DNA from: Streptomyces sp. Sge12
GTDB lineage: Bacteria; Actinomycetota; Actinomycetes; Streptomycetales; Streptomycetaceae
DNA length: 64,000 bases
Direction: 5' to 3'
Assembly (NCBI RefSeq): GCF_002080455.1
Contig: NZ_CP020555.1
Location: 4,359,501 to 4,423,500, forward strand
The notes beneath the pieces were generated by a model. The model saw only the letters and a list, made by a program, of their open reading frames with translations. It did not search any database and was not told where the DNA came from. The translations under genes and the position numbers were made by a program. Below, in pieces: positions 60,528 through 64,000 of this stretch. Positions within the stretch are counted from its first letter, which is position 1. Every line of letters starts with the position of its first letter.

Positions 60528-61463
60528 TCAGCTGGTGGGGGCGAGGGCGCGGGCGAGGGCGGCGCGCAGGTGGCCCTGCGAGGCGGCGAGCAGTTCGGCG
60601 GCCGTGGGCCCGTCGACCCCTCCGAGGACGACGAGGACGGCGTTCTTGACCTCGCCCCCGGTGGCGGCCAGCGCGGCCTCGATCTCCTCGTCGGGGGCGC
60701 CGGTGGCCAGCGCGACGATGCGGCGGGCGCGGGCGCGCAGCTTCTCGTTCGAGGAGCGCATGTCGACCATGAGGTTCCCGTACGTCTTGCCGAGGCGGAT
60801 CATCGTGATGGTCGAGATGAGGTTGAGGACGAGCTTCTGCGCGGTGCCGGCCTTCAGGCGGGTGGATCCGGTGAGGAGTTCGGGTCCGACGACGACCTCG
60901 ATGCCGTGGTCGGCGGCCGCGGCGAGGGCGGATCCGGCGTTGCAGGAGAGCCCGACGGTGAGCGCGCCGCGGGTACGGGCGAACTCGACCGCGCCGATCG
61001 CGTACGGGGTGCGGCCCGAGGCGGAGATGCCGACGACCGTGTCGTCCGGCCCGATCCCCAGCGCGGTGAGGTCGCCCGCGGCCAGTTCCTTGGAGTCCTC
61101 GGCGCCCTCGACGGACCGGACCATGGCGGAGGGGCCGCCCGCGATCAGTCCGACGACGTCGGCCGGGTCGGTGTTGAAGGTGGGCGGGCACTCGCTCGCG
61201 TCCAGGACGCCCATCCGGCCGGCCGTGCCGGCGCCCGCGTAGACGAGCCGGCCGCCGCGGGCCATCCGTTCGGCGATCGCGTCGACGGCGGCGGCGATCC
61301 GCGGGAGCTGGGCGGCGACGGCGGCGGGGACGGTGGCGTCCTCGGCGTTCATCGTGCGGGCGATGTCGAGGGTGGACAGCCGGTCGATCTCGGCGAGTTC
61401 CGGGCGGAAGGCCTCGGTGGTGAGGGTTTCCAATTGGGCGCGGAGTTCTGCGTGGGCGGTCAT
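60528..61463 (-). CDS. murQ: N-acetylmuramic acid 6-phosphate etherase
   Basis: A 311-residue SIS-domain enzyme that cleaves the lactyl ether of MurNAc-6-P to give GlcNAc-6-P and lactate, feeding NagA. Conserved are RLVYAGAGTAGRMGVLDASE, CPPTFNTDP, IAGG, the catalytic Glu in VEGAEDSKE, and ISASGRTPYAIGAV. It is cytoplasmic. It sits between murR and murP on one strand, and a dispersed repeat separates it from murR. Confidence 0.95.
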   Translation of the reverse strand: MTAHAELRAQLETLTTEAFRPELAEIDRLSTLDIARTMNAEDATVPAAVAAQLPRIAAAVDAIAERMARGGRLVYAGAGTAGRMGVLDASECPPTFNTDPADVVGLIAGGPSAMVRSVEGAEDSKELAAGDLTALGIGPDDTVVGISASGRTPYAIGAVEFARTRGALTVGLSCNAGSALAAAADHGIEVVVGPELLTGSTRLKAGTAQKLVLNLISTITMIRLGKTYGNLMVDMRSSNEKLRARARRIVALATGAPDEEIEAALAATGGEVKNAVLVVLGGVDGPTAAELLAASQGHLRAALARALAPTS

Positions 61464-61514
61464 GGGCGGCTCCCGGGCGGGCGGCGGATGGTGTGCGGGC
61501 TGGGCTTCGGGATC

Positions 61515-61560
61515 GGGGCTCCGCCCCGGACCCCGCTCCTCAAACGCCGGAGGGGCCGGA
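61515..61560 (+). repeat. Dispersed palindromic repeat, copy F
   Basis: GGGGCTCCGCCCCGGACCCC then GCTCCTCAAACGCCGGAGGG. It lies inside the mur operon, between murR and murQ. Confidence 0.88.
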
Positions 61561-61582
61561 TTCGGTGGCGTGGCTGGACGTG

Positions 61583-62533
61583 TCAGCGGGTCGTGTGGCG
61601 GTGGGCGAGGGCTTCGTAGGAGGCGGCGAGGGCGGGCGCGGCGGTGTCGTAGGTCTGCTGCGCGACGCCGACGAAGAGGCAGTCGACGACGAGCAGCTGG
61701 CTGGTCCGGCTGGACATGGCGGCCGGGCGCAGCTGGGTCTCGCGGGCGGCGGAGGTGGCCAGTACGAGGTCGGCGTGGCGGGTGACGGGGCTGTTCGGGC
61801 GGCCGGTGAGGGCGAGGGTGGTGGCGCCGCGGCCGAAGGCGACGCGCAGCGGTTCGATCACGTCGCCGGTGGTGCCGGAATGGGTGATCGCGACGGCCAC
61901 GTCGCCGGGGCGCAGTTGCACGGCGCCGGTGACGGCCAGGTGGGGGTCGCTGTGCGCGTGGGCGAGGAGGCCGATGCGCAGCAGCTTCTGGGCGAGGTCC
62001 TGGCCGACGAGGGCGGAGGCGCCGACGCCGTAGATGTCGATGCGGCGGGCGGTGGCGAGGGCGGTGACGGCGCCGGCGAGCTGGTTCAGGTCGAGGGCGG
62101 CGGCGGTGTCGGTGAGGGTCTGCGCCTCCTCGTGGGCCAGCTTGGCGACGACGTCCGCGAGGGGGTCGTCGACGGCTATGTCGACGGTGACGGCGGGGGC
62201 GGCGCCGGACTCCTGCTGGGCGGCGAGGGCGGCGAGCGCGAGGCGCAGGTCGCGGTAGCCGGGGTAACCGAGGAGGCGGGCGGTGCGCACGACGGTGGCC
62301 TCGCTGGTGCCGGTGTGCTCGGCGAGCGCGGAGACGGTGAGCCGGGCGCAGGCGGCGGGGTCGGCGGCTACGGCGTCGGCGACGGCCTGCACGGAGCGGG
62401 GCAGGGACGGGCCGAGGGCGCGGATCCGGGCCCGGAGGGCGTGGGGCGGCGGAGCCGGGGCGGTGGGGGGCGCGGGGGTGACCGCAGGGGTGACCGCAGT
62501 GGCGCTGGAAGTTTCCTTCGGATTCTGGCTCAC
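61583..62533 (-). CDS. murR: MurR/RpiR-family transcriptional regulator
   Basis: 316 residues. The N-terminal RpiR helix-turn-helix is seen in RLTVSALAEHTGTSEATVVR. The C-terminal SIS domain (about 150-280, RIDIYGVGASALVGQDLAQK and ITHSGTTGDVIEPL) binds a sugar phosphate, in the family MurNAc-6-P. TAAGTT ends 6 nt before the GTG, indicating a leaderless mRNA. A palindrome overlaps that -10, so it very likely represses itself and the operon. Confidence 0.9.
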   Translation of the reverse strand: MSQNPKETSSATAVTPAVTPAPPTAPAPPPHALRARIRALGPSLPRSVQAVADAVAADPAACARLTVSALAEHTGTSEATVVRTARLLGYPGYRDLRLALAALAAQQESGAAPAVTVDIAVDDPLADVVAKLAHEEAQTLTDTAAALDLNQLAGAVTALATARRIDIYGVGASALVGQDLAQKLLRIGLLAHAHSDPHLAVTGAVQLRPGDVAVAITHSGTTGDVIEPLRVAFGRGATTLALTGRPNSPVTRHADLVLATSAARETQLRPAAMSSRTSQLLVVDCLFVGVAQQTYDTAAPALAASYEALAHRHTTR

Positions 62534-62535
62534 AT

Positions 62536-62552
62536 CTGAAACTTATTTTCAG
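62536..62552. promoter_or_regulatory. Candidate MurR operator at its own promoter
   Basis: CTGAAA-CTTAT-TTTCAG, perfect 6-bp arms, begins 3 bp before the murR GTG and overlaps its -10. RpiR-family regulators often bind GAAA/TTTC palindromes. Confidence 0.65.
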
Positions 62553-62633
62553 GTGCGGTTCCGGTCAATACGCCATTGGGCCCTCGGAAAGAGGGCCTTC
62601 ATCAGGGGCCCCGAACGGGTCCACAATGGGCGC

Positions 62634-63008
62634 ATGGACCACGCGACCCCCCTGGAACAGGCGCTGCACGTCGCCCGTGCCCTCGTTCTCGCCGATCTCG
62701 CCGCCGGCGAGGTCGCCGATGCCGATGTCGTCTCCCTCGTCGAGGACTCGGTCACGCACCGCCGGTGGTGGGTGGAGCAGTGGCCGGAGGGTGTCGACTA
62801 CCTTGCCGGACTCGTCGCCCAGGACGTGAAGGACGCACTGCTGGAGAAGTACGGACGCTGGCCGCTGTGCCCGGTCTGCAACCACGGCGAACCGCACGCG
62901 CTGGACGTGGAGCCGGAGCTGGGACCCGACCCGCACTGGGTGTGCTCGGAGGCGGGCGTGAAGGTGGCCGCGATAGGCGGCCTGGGCCCCGTCCTCGGCC
63001 GGCGATGA
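62634..63008 (+). CDS. Small protein with a Cys/His zinc-ribbon-like motif
   Basis: 124 residues. A helical N-terminus (ALHVARALVLADLAAGEVAD) is followed by a probable metal site: C79, C82 (LCPVCNHGEPHAL), nearby H84/H88, and C104 in HWVCSEAG. CACAAT ends 6 nt before the ATG, so it is possibly leaderless. I do not recognise a named family. The next gene begins 7 bp later and is probably co-transcribed. Confidence 0.7.
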   Translation: MDHATPLEQALHVARALVLADLAAGEVADADVVSLVEDSVTHRRWWVEQWPEGVDYLAGLVAQDVKDALLEKYGRWPLCPVCNHGEPHALDVEPELGPDPHWVCSEAGVKVAAIGGLGPVLGRR

Positions 63009-63015
63009 GCCGCCG

Positions 63016-63285
63016 GTGACCGTCTACATCGACCCGCCGACCTGGCCGGGCCACGGCCGCATGTGGTCGCACCTGGTCAGCGACGTCTCGTACGAGGAGC
63101 TGCACGCCTTCGCGGCCGGCATCGGCTGCCCGCCGCGGGCCTTCGAGCGGGACCACTACGACGTGCCGTCCTACCGCTACGCGGACGCGGTCGGCGCCGG
63201 TGCGGTGGAGATCGGCAGCAAGGAACTCGTCCGCCGCCTCACCGCGGCGGGACTGCGCCGCCCGAAGGGCCGGCCGGCGGCGTAG
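63016..63285 (+). CDS. DUF4031 protein
   Basis: 89 residues of the DUF4031 type: VYIDPPTWPGHGRMWSHLVS, ELHAFAAGIGCPPRAFERDH and YDVPSYRYADAVGAGA. It is soluble and function is unknown. The GTG lies 7 bp after the preceding stop, so both genes form a unit. Confidence 0.85.
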   Translation: MTVYIDPPTWPGHGRMWSHLVSDVSYEELHAFAAGIGCPPRAFERDHYDVPSYRYADAVGAGAVEIGSKELVRRLTAAGLRRPKGRPAA

Positions 63286-63392
63286 GCCGTCTCCTCCGGA
63301 TCCTGCCGGGCGCCCGATCGGATCGGATCGCAGCGGTCGGGTGCGGGGAGGGGCCCCTGCGGCAGGGTTGGCGTCGAAGGGAGGGAGGCCTC

Positions 63393-64000
63393 GTGATCTC
63401 GGCACTCAACCGGCTGGTCGATCTCGTCGAGGGGCACCTCGCCGAGGAGCTCGACGTCAACGGATTGGCCGGGGGGCTCGGCACGACCGGGTACCACCTG
63501 CGCCGGATGTTCTCGTCGCTGGCCGGCATGCCGCTCTCGGAGTACGTGCGCCGGCGCCGCATGACGGTCGCCGCCGCCGACGTGGTCCGCGGCGAGGACG
63601 ATCTGCTGAGCATCGCCGTCCGGTACGGATACGGATCGACCGAGGCGTTCGGGCGCGCGTTCCGCGCGGTCCACGGCGCCGGTCCCCGTGACGTGCGCCG
63701 CGACGGAGGCCCCCTTCGCACACAGCCACGGCTCAGGATCCGCCTGACCGTCGAAGGGAGCATCCCCATGGACACCCGCCTCATCGACCGCCCCGCCTTC
63801 CGGCTGGTCGGACACGCGGCCCGGGTCCCGCTCATCCACCAGGGCATCAACCCGCACATCCAGCAGCACGTCACCGCACTGCCGCAGGAGGAGCACCTCC
63901 GGCTGAAGGCCCTCGGCGACACCGAACCGGCCGGCCTGCTGGCGGTCTCCGACGACCTCGACCCCGACGGCACGGAGGGGAGCGAACTGACCTACCTGCA
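63393..64000 (+). CDS. AraC-type regulator with GyrI-like effector domain (3' end outside window)
   Basis: The GTG at 63393 follows GGGAGGG, and 202 codons are visible without a stop. Two helix-turn-helix units of AraC type (LAGGLGTTGYHLRRMFSSL and SIAVRYGYGSTEAFGRAFRA) are followed by RLIDRPAFRLVGHAARVPLI, the start of an AraC-E/GyrI ligand-binding domain. It probably senses a cationic or aromatic ligand, as in BmrR/Rob-like proteins, but the ligand is unknown. Confidence 0.85.
   Translation, partial: MISALNRLVDLVEGHLAEELDVNGLAGGLGTTGYHLRRMFSSLAGMPLSEYVRRRRMTVAAADVVRGEDDLLSIAVRYGYGSTEAFGRAFRAVHGAGPRDVRRDGGPLRTQPRLRIRLTVEGSIPMDTRLIDRPAFRLVGHAARVPLIHQGINPHIQQHVTALPQEEHLRLKALGDTEPAGLLAVSDDLDPDGTEGSELTYL

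Overview
The window is high-GC chromosomal DNA with strong third-position G/C bias. It is a Streptomyces core-chromosome segment, or a very close relative. Support comes from the mycothiol gene mshA, a PhoR-PhoP/PhoU cluster, CarD, the multiple-sugar ABC ATPase MsiK, DasR-type operators, a BldD-type box before a CdgB-like diguanylate cyclase, a GroEL2 with two CIRCE elements, and WhiJ/BldB-type (Xre + DUF397) genes. As far as I recall, gene order follows the S. coelicolor segment around SCO4203-SCO4296. That is from memory and was not checked.

Layout. 1-7.0 kb: partial methyltransferase, mshA, a YbjN protein, an MFS exporter, gpmA, a secreted repeat protein and a tiny Cys/Gly-rich protein. 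7.1-11 kb: phoU divergent from leaderless phoR-phoP, a duplicated phoP 3' end, and a lipoprotein. 11.5-17.9 kb: carD, ispD-ispF, cysS, rlmB and a DoxX protein. 18-20.9 kb: a sugar nucleotidyltransferase, a secreted protein, msiK with a DasR-like site, and tRNA-Thr(TGT). 21-27.6 kb: mixed metabolic genes (FAD oxidoreductase, small-molecule kinase, GNAT, MDR dehydrogenase, pentapeptide protein, GH26-like protein). 27.6-34.4 kb: a SenR/SenS-like two-component pair divergent from an HbpS-like protein, an M1 peptidase, GNAT, TerD, ArfB and a flavin reductase. 34.5-42.4 kb: cdgB, a membrane-anchored protein, a sugar kinase, nagK-nagA divergent from an orphan sugar-binding lipoprotein with two DasR-like sites, and DUF3263. 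42.4-46 kb: otsB, otsA and gpgS. 46-50.7 kb: a SAM-I riboswitch in front of thrC, a 34-bp-armed inverted repeat, a MoaD/ThiS-type carrier ending GGC, a cold-shock gene, and groEL2. 50.7-57.7 kb looks most variable: a dedicated trpF, a free-standing I9 inhibitor-like protein beside two tandem subtilases, an Xre/DUF397 pair and two unrecognised overlapping genes. 57.7-64 kb: an alpha/beta hydrolase, a murR-murQ-murP operon, small proteins and a truncated AraC/GyrI-type regulator.

How the genes work together. Amino-sugar use is spread over the window. msiK and the nagKA/binding-protein region carry near-identical DasR-type operators, while MurNAc import and cleavage is under its own MurR-like repressor. 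Trehalose (otsAB) and glucosylglycerate (gpgS) genes form a compatible-solute cluster. Many genes appear leaderless, with a -10 hexamer 6-7 nt before the start codon. A palindromic GC-rich repeat recurs at least six times in gene-free gaps. I found no CRISPR array, prophage, IS element or biosynthetic gene cluster.
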